Made by a program: the position numbers and the translations under genes. Below, in pieces: positions 56,301-64,000 of a stretch of DNA of 64,000 nucleotides. Numbering within the stretch: the first letter of the stretch is position 1; every line of letters begins with the position of its first letter. Source of the stretch: Pseudidiomarina tainanensis (GTDB lineage: Bacteria; Pseudomonadota; Gammaproteobacteria; Enterobacterales; Alteromonadaceae); NCBI RefSeq assembly GCF_004214835.1, contig NZ_PIQJ01000003.1, forward strand, positions 62,001 through 126,000, written 5' to 3'. Below the pieces are notes generated by a model that was given only the letters and a program-made list of their open reading frames with translations, had not been told where the DNA came from and searched no databases.

Positions 56301-57500
56301 GTTCGCTTCTTTTTTCTTTGCCTTTTTCTTTTTCGCTTTCCCCGGCGTTGGGAACTTGTATTGCGGCCGTAAGTCGTCAAACACACGACGTTCAAGTTTG
56401 GCTTTCTGGTAGCGCTCGATACGACCGAGTAATTCGGCATCATGCGCTTCCACCAACGCAATAGCTAAACCCGATTTACCAGCGCGGCCAGTGCGACCGA
56501 TACGGTGCAAGTAAACATCCGCAGTCTTCGGTAAATCAAAGTTCACCACCAACTCGATGTCTTCCACATCAATACCTCGAGCAGCAACATCTGTTGCGAT
56601 CAGTGTGCTGTCTTCAAACTTTTCCATCCGTGCAATAATGCGCTGACGGTCTGATTGTGGCATGTCGCCACGCAGCGTTAAGGTTTTAATACCAGCCGAT
56701 TGTAACTTGCCTGACAATTCTTCAACACGCTCACGGGTACGAACGAAGATAATACGGCGTCCAGTATTTTCGGCTAGCACACGCTCAAGAAGTTTAAACT
56801 TATGCTCGGCAGTATCCGCTTGATACCAACGCTGTAAGATTTTGCCGCGCTCGCGCTTCGGTGGTTCCACGGTAATGTGCTGCGGTTCTTTTTGAATTTC
56901 CCCAGAGAAGCGTTTAACACCAGCGCTTTCTAATGTGGCTGAGAACAATAAAGTTTGCTTGAGATGCCGCGCTTCATTTACCAACTGCTTCACCGCACTA
57001 CTGAAGCCCATATCGAGCATACGGTCAGCTTCATCAATAATCAGCCATTCGACGTTTTCAAGTTCGTATTGGTCAGCGCCAATCAAATCCAATAAGCGCC
57101 CTGGCGTAGCTACCAAAATATCATGGTTGGCCTGAAGCTGTTGATGCTGCGAACCATAATTCACACCACCAGTAATCAACACCGTTTTGAGTTCTGTGGT
57201 TTCACCAAACGCATCCGCTTGCTCAGCAATTTGCTGAGCAAGTTCGCGTGTTGGTGCCAAAATAAGAATGCGTGCTGACCCCGGTTGGCGACGAGGAAAA
57301 TCCAAGAGATGCTGGATAGCCGGCAATAAAAAGGCGAGCGTTTTACCAGTACCCGTTGGTGAATTGACTAACAAGTCTTGACCATCCAAAGCTGCTGGAA
57401 TAACTGCTTGCTGTACTTTCGCTGGCTTGTTAATGTCTGCAGCCTTGAGAACATCGATGAGTTCGTCATCCAGTTCTAATTGTTCCCAATCGGGTGTCAT
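56283..57500 (-). CDS. srmB: ATP-dependent RNA helicase SrmB
   Basis: A 405-residue DEAD-box helicase that helps early assembly of the 50S subunit. Motifs: NSPTGTGKTLAFLLPA (motif I), APTRELAQQI (Ia), ATPGRLLDL (Ib), LIIDEADRMLDMG (II), LFSATLE (III), FVRTRERVEEL (IV), ATDVAARGIDVEDI (V) and YLHRIGRTGRAGK (VI). The LELDDELIDVL opening and VEAHDAELLGRIERY region match SrmB specifically. The tail is a Lys-rich low-complexity stretch (KKKKAKKKEANKKKAK), shorter than in E. coli. It is divergent from trmN6 as in E. coli. Confidence 0.95.
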   Translation of the reverse strand: MTPDWEQLELDDELIDVLKAADINKPAKVQQAVIPAALDGQDLLVNSPTGTGKTLAFLLPAIQHLLDFPRRQPGSARILILAPTRELAQQIAEQADAFGETTELKTVLITGGVNYGSQHQQLQANHDILVATPGRLLDLIGADQYELENVEWLIIDEADRMLDMGFSSAVKQLVNEARHLKQTLLFSATLESAGVKRFSGEIQKEPQHITVEPPKRERGKILQRWYQADTAEHKFKLLERVLAENTGRRIIFVRTRERVEELSGKLQSAGIKTLTLRGDMPQSDRQRIIARMEKFEDSTLIATDVAARGIDVEDIELVVNFDLPKTADVYLHRIGRTGRAGKSGLAIALVEAHDAELLGRIERYQKAKLERRVFDDLRPQYKFPTPGKAKKKKAKKKEANKKKAK

Positions 57501-57555
57501 GCTTAGTTCCTGTCGTTACGGATAAGTAGTGCGCTAAATGCTTACGGAGAAGCCA

Positions 57556-58263
57556 ATGGGCTTTCAATGCCGGCAATTTTACCTCAAAGATGACCAATGT
57601 GCGATGAAAGTTAGCACCGATAGCCTGCTGTTCGGTGCTTGGGTTCAGGTAGGCATGGCGCAACGCATACTGGATATGGGCACCGGTTGCGGCATTCTTG
57701 CATTAATGTTGGCACAACGTAGCGCAGCCACGGCAATGATTGAGGCGGTTGAGCTTGATCCAAACGCAGCAATACAAGCTCAGCAAAATGTGTTGGCATC
57801 GCCGTGGTCCGACAAAATCGTGATCACACAAGGTGATGTAATCACCGCGGCTTACCGTGAGAATCAGTACGACCTCATTGTCATGAATCCACCGTACTTC
57901 GCCAACCATCTGGCGAGCGCATCCAAAGAGCGTGAATTAGCACGGCAAGGCACCGGCGATATTTGGCAGGCGTGGCTGCAACGAGCCGCTCAGTTACTTG
58001 CACCAAACGGTCGTATTGCCGTGGTTGCACCAATACAAGCACTAGATACAATTGTTGCTGAATTAGCCGCGATGAACCTACAAGTGGCGTGCCAGTGCAT
58101 GGTTCAGAGCACTCCGAAAAAAGCACCATACTTAGTTTTGTTCGAGTTTGTTAGAGATTCAGAAGAGCAGACTGCGAAATTCGAAGAACTCGTGATTCGT
58201 GATGAAGTAGGGCATTACACAGTGAGCTTTAAGCAAATAACAAAAGACTTTTATTTAAACTAG
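57556..58263 (+). CDS. trmN6: tRNA1(Val) (adenine-37 N6)-methyltransferase
   Basis: A 235-residue SAM-dependent methyltransferase (YfiC family) that methylates A37 of tRNA-Val. It has GFQCRQFYLKDDQCAMKVSTDSLLFGAW, the SAM motif ILDMGTGCGILALMLAQR, and the catalytic NPPY motif in LIVMNPPYFANH. GTGDIWQAWLQRAAQLL follows. Start at 57556 has GGAG at 7-nt spacing; ATG 57538 is in frame but has no site. It shares the divergent promoter region with srmB. Confidence 0.95.
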   Translation: MGFQCRQFYLKDDQCAMKVSTDSLLFGAWVQVGMAQRILDMGTGCGILALMLAQRSAATAMIEAVELDPNAAIQAQQNVLASPWSDKIVITQGDVITAAYRENQYDLIVMNPPYFANHLASASKERELARQGTGDIWQAWLQRAAQLLAPNGRIAVVAPIQALDTIVAELAAMNLQVACQCMVQSTPKKAPYLVLFEFVRDSEEQTAKFEELVIRDEVGHYTVSFKQITKDFYLN

Positions 58264-58301
58264 TTTGAGCGCGCGTGAATTATCAATAAAAAGGCAGGGA
58301 A

Positions 58302-58334
58302 AGGGAGCCAAAATTTTTGGCTCCCTTTTTTATT
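58302..58334. terminator. Terminator between trmN6 and the M49-like gene
   Basis: GGGAGCCA and TGGCTCCC pair around an A/T loop and are followed by six T on the plus strand. It lies between convergent genes and ends right at the stop of the M49-like gene. Confidence 0.85.
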
Positions 58335-60008
58335 TTATAAACCCAGTACGCTCTTACCTTGGCGGAAAGTAATATCCACAGGAATATCAGCAGCCGACAA
58401 GCGATCTAAATCGGCTTGTAACTGCGGGCTAATATTGCCCATGGTATCAAAGAGCTCGCCTACACCTTGGTAATCGCCGTTACCTTGAAGCGTCAGAATC
58501 TTCTCTGACAAACTATTCATCGCTGCGCGCATCGCATCCATATTCACTGAATATTGACCTTGTTCATTGCGCGAAAACGCACCCGCTTGTTCAAAGAAGT
58601 TAAAGCGAATCATGTTGGCTTTGCCGTGGGCACTTGAGGCACCAAAACGTACCGAGCGGAAGATACCCGCCAAGAACGTGGTGTAATAATCCTCGAGCAC
58701 GCCTTCAGTAATGACACCAGCTTCGAGCAACTGCGTCACCATGTATAAGCCTAGAATATCGGCTTTGCCTTCTTCTAAGGCTGAAGCGTGTTCTTTCAGG
58801 GCCTCACGCACGGTGCCTTCTGCGCCAACTAAGTTTTTGATACCAAGGCCGTGTGCCACTTCATGGAACATCGTATTGGCGAAAAACGCATCAAAGGTAA
58901 TGTGCTGGCGTTGCTCAGGCACTATGAGCTCGTCGGCTATCGGCAACATGATTGCGTCGAACTTGGCGCGCATGGCGTTTTTCAGCTGTAATCGGCGCGT
59001 GCCTTTTTCCAACTGAACTTCTTCGTCATTGGGCAAGTTGATAGCAATGGTTTTACTGCCAGCATTCGAGTGACCGGCATAATAAACCACATCGTATGCA
59101 TTAAGCTGCGCACCTGCACCAGGTACTTCGGCTTTGTATTCAGCAGGTACCGGCAGATTTTGCTGTAGCTCAGGTAAGTACTGCGCATACACCGCTAACT
59201 TTTCGCTCCATTCGAGGTCTTTAATTAACACATAAGACTCGAACGCTGCACGATAGCCGTATAGCTGATCTTCATAGCTTTCAATTGGGCCAATCACCAC
59301 ATCGATATCGTTGTTGGTCATGTCCATCCAAGCGAAATCAGATGGTTGATATTCGTTACTCAAAAACGCATCGGCTCGCATGCTAAGATAATTTTTGAAG
59401 CCTTCGTCTTCAGCAAACTCAGCAGCCTCACGTAATAACCCCGCTGCTTTTTCTAACTGTGCACGATACGCCTCGTTGTAAGGTATCGCGTAAAGCTCAC
59501 CTTGGTCGTTGCGACGAACCAGTGTGTAGAGGTCAATTTTGCCTTCAAAGTCAGCAGCTTCGAACTCTTCTTTAGTCATATCGGACGGATAAAAATTTGC
59601 ACCTGCTGGCTTTTCACCGAAACCAGTTAAGAATGGCTTATCGTTATTGAGGCGATCCCAAGGGCCATAATTAATTTCAGCAAATTTTTTCACGCGCTCA
59701 TCATCAATGCGACCAAGAAGGCTACCCGCACTAGCGCCGTATGCTTGCTGCCAGAATAAGTCGTCCATAATCTCAGATGCTTCAATCAACAGCTCAACAA
59801 CGTGGCGTTGACGATCAGACAGGTGGCTTAAGTCAGCGGTAAGATCCATCGGGTAATAAATGTCGAGACGTGATTGCGCATCGGCAACTAATTCAACGGC
59901 TGGCGCATCCGATTGAGCTTTTTCGACCGGCGCAGGCTCTTGGCTACAACCAAGTAGCGTTAAACTCACGGCTAACGCTGTTAGTGGAAAACGGATTGTT
60001 TTAATCAT
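58335..60008 (-). CDS. M49-like (dipeptidyl-peptidase III family) zinc peptidase, lipoprotein
   Basis: A 557-residue predicted lipoprotein (SLTLLGCSQEP lipobox). It has a metallopeptidase site MFHEVAHGLGI near residue 383 and the second metal motif EEGKADILGLYM near residue 413, which correspond to the dipeptidyl-peptidase III pair HExxGH and EExRAE. Here the first motif is the shorter HEXXH form, as reported for some bacterial DPP III enzymes. It probably trims peptides in the periplasm. Its start overlaps the rdgC stop by 4 bp. Confidence 0.85.
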   Translation of the reverse strand: MIKTIRFPLTALAVSLTLLGCSQEPAPVEKAQSDAPAVELVADAQSRLDIYYPMDLTADLSHLSDRQRHVVELLIEASEIMDDLFWQQAYGASAGSLLGRIDDERVKKFAEINYGPWDRLNNDKPFLTGFGEKPAGANFYPSDMTKEEFEAADFEGKIDLYTLVRRNDQGELYAIPYNEAYRAQLEKAAGLLREAAEFAEDEGFKNYLSMRADAFLSNEYQPSDFAWMDMTNNDIDVVIGPIESYEDQLYGYRAAFESYVLIKDLEWSEKLAVYAQYLPELQQNLPVPAEYKAEVPGAGAQLNAYDVVYYAGHSNAGSKTIAINLPNDEEVQLEKGTRRLQLKNAMRAKFDAIMLPIADELIVPEQRQHITFDAFFANTMFHEVAHGLGIKNLVGAEGTVREALKEHASALEEGKADILGLYMVTQLLEAGVITEGVLEDYYTTFLAGIFRSVRFGASSAHGKANMIRFNFFEQAGAFSRNEQGQYSVNMDAMRAAMNSLSEKILTLQGNGDYQGVGELFDTMGNISPQLQADLDRLSAADIPVDITFRQGKSVLGL

Positions 60009-60910
60009 TGTTCGTTCCTTTCAACAAATAAGCTGACAAGATCTGGATAGAAAGCGCGGATCTCACCAGCCAAAAGGGCAAAGTCAGCATCAATTTTTTG
60101 CTCTGGTGTGGCATCAACAAGCTTATCTTGCTCATCAATCAATAAGTCTGTTGGTTTAAAACGTTTTACAGCTAGATCATGTTCTAGCACAAAAGTTAAA
60201 CGCTCATTCCAGTCTAAACCTATTTTCGTTGCTTGTTTACCATGGGCGAGGTGAGTTTCAATTTCGGTACCTGTCAACGCATGTTGACGCACACGCACAA
60301 TACCGCCGTCGTCACTGTTATCACGCAGCTCCACTTCGTCACCAAAATCGAAGTTGCCGGGAACTGTGCCGTCTTTCAGCCATTGCGTGAAATAAAGCTC
60401 GCTGGGGTTCTCACTGAACAATGGTTTCACGGGTAATGAACCAAAGCTACTGCGTAGCATACCTAGGAAGTCTTCAGCACGATTCGCGGCAGAAGCATCC
60501 ACCACCACAATACCTAAATCGGTGTCAAGTAACCCCCAAGTGAGGCGAAAGCGAGTAAATGCTTGTGGCAGTAGCCGATGGATAATGTCCTCTTTAAGGT
60601 TCTGCTTCTCTTTACCAGCAACTTTGCGACCTTGCTCGGCTTCAATTTGATTCACTGCTTCATCAACTTCAGCGCTTACTACTGCCGCCGGCAGTACTTT
60701 TTCTTCTTTACGGGCACAAAATAAATAAGCGTTACCAATTTGATGAAACAGCACTTCACTGTGTTGGCCAAACGGTGAACTCCAACCAAAGCTTGCTAAC
60801 TCTTGTCGACCACATGGGCGAAACGCATGATCACTCAGGCGTTGTTCGAGGTTTTCAGGTAAAACAAAATCGTCTGCGAGCGTATAAATTCGCAAGTTCT
60901 TGAACCACAT
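60005..60910 (-). CDS. rdgC: Recombination-associated protein RdgC
   Basis: A 301-residue nucleoid-associated ring protein that binds double-stranded DNA and dampens RecA-dependent recombination. It matches through MWFKNLRIYTLADDF, FGWSSPFGQHSEVLFHQIGN, KEDIIHRLLPQAFTRF and KPTDLLIDEQDKL. It is co-transcribed with the downstream M49-like gene (4-bp overlap). A small palindrome TTCGA-4-TCGAA lies at about 60932-60945 upstream of the ATG. Confidence 0.97.
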   Translation of the reverse strand: MWFKNLRIYTLADDFVLPENLEQRLSDHAFRPCGRQELASFGWSSPFGQHSEVLFHQIGNAYLFCARKEEKVLPAAVVSAEVDEAVNQIEAEQGRKVAGKEKQNLKEDIIHRLLPQAFTRFRLTWGLLDTDLGIVVVDASAANRAEDFLGMLRSSFGSLPVKPLFSENPSELYFTQWLKDGTVPGNFDFGDEVELRDNSDDGGIVRVRQHALTGTEIETHLAHGKQATKIGLDWNERLTFVLEHDLAVKRFKPTDLLIDEQDKLVDATPEQKIDADFALLAGEIRAFYPDLVSLFVERNEQ

Positions 60911-60950
60911 GTTATGTCCTTGATATTTAACTTCGAGATATCGAATTGAA

Positions 60951-62681
60951 TTAGATAAATGTCACCGCTAATGTCATGCGATAGGTTAATCCTTGTCCCA
61001 CTTCGCTTTCAGCTTCAATCGTGCCGTTGAGGGTTTGCGTCACGAGATTTCGAATAATGTGTGTGCCTAAGCCACTTCCGCCTTGCTGCACTTTGGTCGT
61101 GAAAAACGGGTCAAATAATTGGTCAAGTTGCTGTTGCGTCAAGCCTTTACCATTGTCACGATAAACAATGACAAGCTTGTCATCTTTGCGTTTGATGCTG
61201 ATATCAATTTCACCATCTTGCTTATTTTCGAAGCCATGAATCAAGGAATTGATAATTAAATTTGTGAAAATCTGCGCAAACGCACCTGCCGGGCAGCGAA
61301 TTTCAATATCATCTGGGCACTCAATGGTCAGGCGCGGTTTAAACGGTTTCAAGCGCGGATTTAGGGTTTGAATCACACCGTTTAAGTAGTCTTTGATATT
61401 GATTTCGCGAACCACTTCAGAGGTTTGATCCACAGCCACTTGCTTGAAGCTACTGATAAGGTCAGAGGCGCGTGCTAAATTGCTTTCCAATAAATCAAGC
61501 GACTCTTTGCTGAGCTTAAATACTTTGGTGAGCTGCGCTTGGGTAAGGGCTTTTTTGTTCAAAGCTTCTTCGGCTTCAGTCAGTTGATCACGAATATACG
61601 TTGCAGCGGTAACCGAGATACCAATTGGCGTATTTACATCATGTGTAATGCCGGCAACTAGACCACCAAGTGATGCCATTTTCTCTGACTCAATCAGCTG
61701 ATCCTGAGTACGTTCAAGGGCACTCAATGACTCTTGTAAGCGCGTATTAATTTCGCGCAAGTCTGTTTCGATGATCCGCCGCTGGCGAATTTCGTTCTCG
61801 AGCGTGTCTTGGCGTAGCTCAAGGTCATTCTTTTGACGCTCTAGGTCAACCAACACCCGACTGAGATTGCTCGTTTTACGGGCAACTTCTTGCTCGAGGA
61901 TACCGTTTTGTTCATCGAGCTTTTGGTTAACGTGTATCAACTGCTTTTGGGCGCGGTCGAGGTCTTCCTGATATTCTTTAAGGTTCTCAACCAACTGGTT
62001 ATAGGCGCGCTCAAGTAGCAAAAATTCGGTGTTACGCAGGCTACGAATATGTAGCTTCGAGTGTTCTAAGTCGTCTAAACGAAAGTTTTGAATTTGATTG
62101 ATCAAATCGCGCATAGGTCGATTCAGCATGCGATGAAAGGCAACGCTGAACAACATAATCAAAAAAGTACTTTTAACGATGGCTGAACCAATAATGAAGT
62201 ACAGACTAACTTTAATGCGCTGAATCGCAATGTCGCGGGTGGTGTAGAGCGTGACATCGCCCACTTGAGTCGAATCACCAGAAAATTCAAACACGAGCTT
62301 GGAGTAGTAACCGAACACACCTTCACGCTCGGGTAGCTCATAACTGTCGGCTGAAATGGTCGGAAAACTGCGTAACGGTGGGGTTCGTCCAAGCTGGCTA
62401 ACAATGCGTCCGGTATCGTCTCGAATCACGAGGCCGGCAATGGCTGGGATGTTAATCAAGCCATCGGCAATGGCTTCAATTTGCGGTGTGTTGTATTCCC
62501 ACAATGAACGTGCCAATGAATGACTAAAGGTACTTTGCTGGTTATGTAATTCTTGTACCAGCATATTTTTGGTGTCGTAGTATTCCCCGACAACTTGTAC
62601 CGACGTCACAATCAAAGTCAGTACAAAATAGACTGAAAGTACGTTGGTTAAGAGGGATTTTGAAATACTCGACGTAGCCAT
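60951..62681 (-). CDS. Membrane sensor histidine kinase
   Basis: A 576-residue kinase: one membrane helix near the N-terminus (LSVYFVLTLIVTSVQVVG), a periplasmic sensor domain of about 120 residues, a second helix (VSLYFIIGSAIVKSTFLIMLF), then a coiled coil of about 150 residues (NQKLDEQNGILEQEVARKTSNL). The phosphoacceptor His is in GGLVAGITHDVNTPIG, and the ATPase boxes are IFTNLIINSLIHGFEN, DNGKGLTQQQLDQLFDPFF and GGSGLGTHIIRNL. No response regulator is adjacent. Start at 62681 follows AAGGA; the frame from 62735 is unlikely. Signal unknown. Confidence 0.92.
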   Translation of the reverse strand: MATSSISKSLLTNVLSVYFVLTLIVTSVQVVGEYYDTKNMLVQELHNQQSTFSHSLARSLWEYNTPQIEAIADGLINIPAIAGLVIRDDTGRIVSQLGRTPPLRSFPTISADSYELPEREGVFGYYSKLVFEFSGDSTQVGDVTLYTTRDIAIQRIKVSLYFIIGSAIVKSTFLIMLFSVAFHRMLNRPMRDLINQIQNFRLDDLEHSKLHIRSLRNTEFLLLERAYNQLVENLKEYQEDLDRAQKQLIHVNQKLDEQNGILEQEVARKTSNLSRVLVDLERQKNDLELRQDTLENEIRQRRIIETDLREINTRLQESLSALERTQDQLIESEKMASLGGLVAGITHDVNTPIGISVTAATYIRDQLTEAEEALNKKALTQAQLTKVFKLSKESLDLLESNLARASDLISSFKQVAVDQTSEVVREINIKDYLNGVIQTLNPRLKPFKPRLTIECPDDIEIRCPAGAFAQIFTNLIINSLIHGFENKQDGEIDISIKRKDDKLVIVYRDNGKGLTQQQLDQLFDPFFTTKVQQGGSGLGTHIIRNLVTQTLNGTIEAESEVGQGLTYRMTLAVTFI

Positions 62682-62809
62682 TGAAAGTCCTTGCAACAAT
62701 TCACACAAGGTACTGTAAATTAACTCGCTTCGCAATATGTGAAAGATTGAGAAATCGCCCCCATTAGGCTATGTTATGGGCTCTTCATTAGCTGCAGGAA
62801 CGCACAAAA

Positions 62810-64000
62810 ATGGACGTCATTACAAGCATGCAAGAGCAACTGGACAGTTGGCAAAAGTGGTTGTCGGAACATGCCGACATTGACACCATGGTCAAATTAG
62901 CGCTGCTCCTGGTCGCTGCCTGGCTGGCTAATTTTGTAGTGAAGAAAATATTAATGCGTGGTGCGATGACGGTGCTGTCGTACACACCTGCAGGTAAAGA
63001 TCGCCAATTATTCGAGCGCAATATTATCGCGCGTCTAGCGAATGTCGTGCCAGCTCTGGTTATTTCCTATGGCATCAGTTCGGTTCCTAACCTGCCGGAG
63101 GAGCTGACCATCGTCATCAGCAACGTTTGCAACGCATTCGTTGTACTAACAATTGGACGCGCAATGAGCGGCGCATTGACCGTTGTTAATACTCTATATG
63201 AGCGTCAACCCGATGCCCATGAAAAGCCAATCAAAGGCTATATTCAAGTTGTCAAAATCGCTATTTATGCTGTCGCTACAATTCTCATTGTCGCCGCGTT
63301 AATTGACCGTTCGCCGATTATTTTATTATCTGGCCTCGGTGCGATGGCGGCGGTACTGATGTTAGTGTTTCAAGATACGCTCCTGTCTTTGGTGGCCAGT
63401 GTTCAAATCACATCAAATGACATTATTCGCGTTGGCGATTGGGTCGAAATGCCCAATCTGAATGTCGATGGCGATGTCACGGATATCGCGCTGCATACCG
63501 TGAAGGTGCAAAACTGGGATAAAACCATCTCAACGATTCCGACGAAACGCTTTATTTCAGACCCATTCAAAAACTGGCGCGGCATGCAAGAGTCTGGCGG
63601 GCGCCGGATTAAGCGCAGTCTCATGCTCGATCAAAATAGCGTGCATTTTTTGTCGCAAGACGAGCAAAAAAGGCTCCATCGTTTCCGTTTATTAAAAGAT
63701 TATTTGAATAATAAACAGCAAGAAATCGATGACTGGAATCAGAAATTAAAAGACGAAGGCAAAGAGCCGGTTAATACGCGGCGAATTAGCAATATCGGTA
63801 CTTTCCGCGCCTATGTTCTGCAGTATCTAAAAAATCACCCGCGCATTCATCAAGAGATGACGATGATGGTGCGTCAATTGAATCCAACCGCTGACGGTTT
63901 GCCGCTCGAGGTGTATTGTTTTACCGCGACCACAGAGTGGGTTGAATATGAAGGCATTCAATCGGATATCTTTGATCATCTCATCTCGATTTTGCCAGAG
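62810..64000 (+). CDS. MscS family mechanosensitive channel, 5' part
   Basis: The gene runs off the window end; 397 codons are visible from ATG 62810, after AGGA at 9-nt spacing. About five N-terminal helices are followed by the MscS pore helix and beta-domain: ILLSGLGAMAAVLMLVFQDTL, LVASVQITSNDIIRVGDWVEMPNLNVDGDVTDIALHTVKVQNWDKTI and STIPTKRFISDPFKNWRG. This layout is the YbdG-type miniconductance channel, which releases solutes on osmotic downshock. It is divergent from the sensor kinase. Confidence 0.9.
   Translation, partial: MDVITSMQEQLDSWQKWLSEHADIDTMVKLALLLVAAWLANFVVKKILMRGAMTVLSYTPAGKDRQLFERNIIARLANVVPALVISYGISSVPNLPEELTIVISNVCNAFVVLTIGRAMSGALTVVNTLYERQPDAHEKPIKGYIQVVKIAIYAVATILIVAALIDRSPIILLSGLGAMAAVLMLVFQDTLLSLVASVQITSNDIIRVGDWVEMPNLNVDGDVTDIALHTVKVQNWDKTISTIPTKRFISDPFKNWRGMQESGGRRIKRSLMLDQNSVHFLSQDEQKRLHRFRLLKDYLNNKQQEIDDWNQKLKDEGKEPVNTRRISNIGTFRAYVLQYLKNHPRIHQEMTMMVRQLNPTADGLPLEVYCFTATTEWVEYEGIQSDIFDHLISILPE

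Noticed and set aside
56283-56360. CTT/TTC-rich repeat at the srmB end
   Set aside because: It encodes the Lys-rich C-terminal tail of SrmB on the minus strand and is not an independent repeat element.

Overview
The window is 64 kb of ordinary chromosome from a gammaproteobacterium. Moderate GC, the gene content and the family pairings (TIGR03546/TIGR03545, a CrbS/CrbR acetate-type two-component system, an OsmC-YcaO fusion, srmB divergent from trmN6, a single rpsU-dnaG-rpoD cluster) point to the Alteromonadales. A marine Idiomarina/Pseudidiomarina-like organism is my best guess; the genus is inference and was not tested. I see no rRNA operon, CRISPR array, prophage or insertion sequence. Almost every base is accounted for by tightly packed genes.

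Layout. 1-6.5 kb: the 3' end of a class II aldolase gene, a DUF481 outer-membrane protein, TerC, a PhoU-like/Pit phosphate pair, and queA-tgt. 6.5-13.4 kb: marC, an unusual folded intergenic element, the rpsU-dnaG-rpoD macromolecular-synthesis cluster interrupted by a DUF3192 lipoprotein, an amidohydrolase and tRNA-Ile(CAU). 13.4-20.7 kb: an S10 peptidase, a Sel1-repeat protein, OsmC-YcaO, envelope lipoproteins, and a very small gene under a Fur-box promoter. 20.7-31.8 kb: an AI-2E transporter, cfa, glnK-amtB behind a sigma-54/NtrC control region, an RcsF-like lipoprotein, a cysteine synthase family enzyme, glpQ, a GNAT/RimK-type pair and TIGR03546/TIGR03545. 31.8-43.2 kb: a MetX-like secreted hydrolase, acyl-CoA ligase and GntP permease operon, a TonB receptor, CrbR/CrbS and a TRIC channel. 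43.4-51.3 kb: yajC-secD-secF, yaaA, DUF3014, an acyltransferase, ribH-nusB-thiL-pgpA. 51.3-64 kb: the xseB-ispA-dxs operon on the minus strand, thiI, VanZ, srmB/trmN6, an M49-like peptidase with rdgC, a sensor kinase, and a partial MscS channel.

How the parts fit. Isoprenoid precursor supply (dxs, ispA), thiamine (thiL, thiI, with dxs also feeding DXP), riboflavin (ribH), tRNA modification (queA, tgt, thiI, trmN6), protein export (yajC-secDF) and replication/transcription initiation (dnaG, rpoD) make up the housekeeping core. Nitrogen status is sensed through glnK-amtB. Carbon overflow or acetate status is probably sensed through CrbS/CrbR, which lies beside an acyl-activating enzyme and a carboxylate-type permease.

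The least explained signals are mostly non-coding or very small. They are a Fur-box promoter driving a 34-residue hydrophobic peptide whose terminator overlaps the next gene's promoter, a 124-nt folded element upstream of rpsU, a hairpin that covers the start site of the Sel1 gene, and structured leaders before rpoD and yajC.
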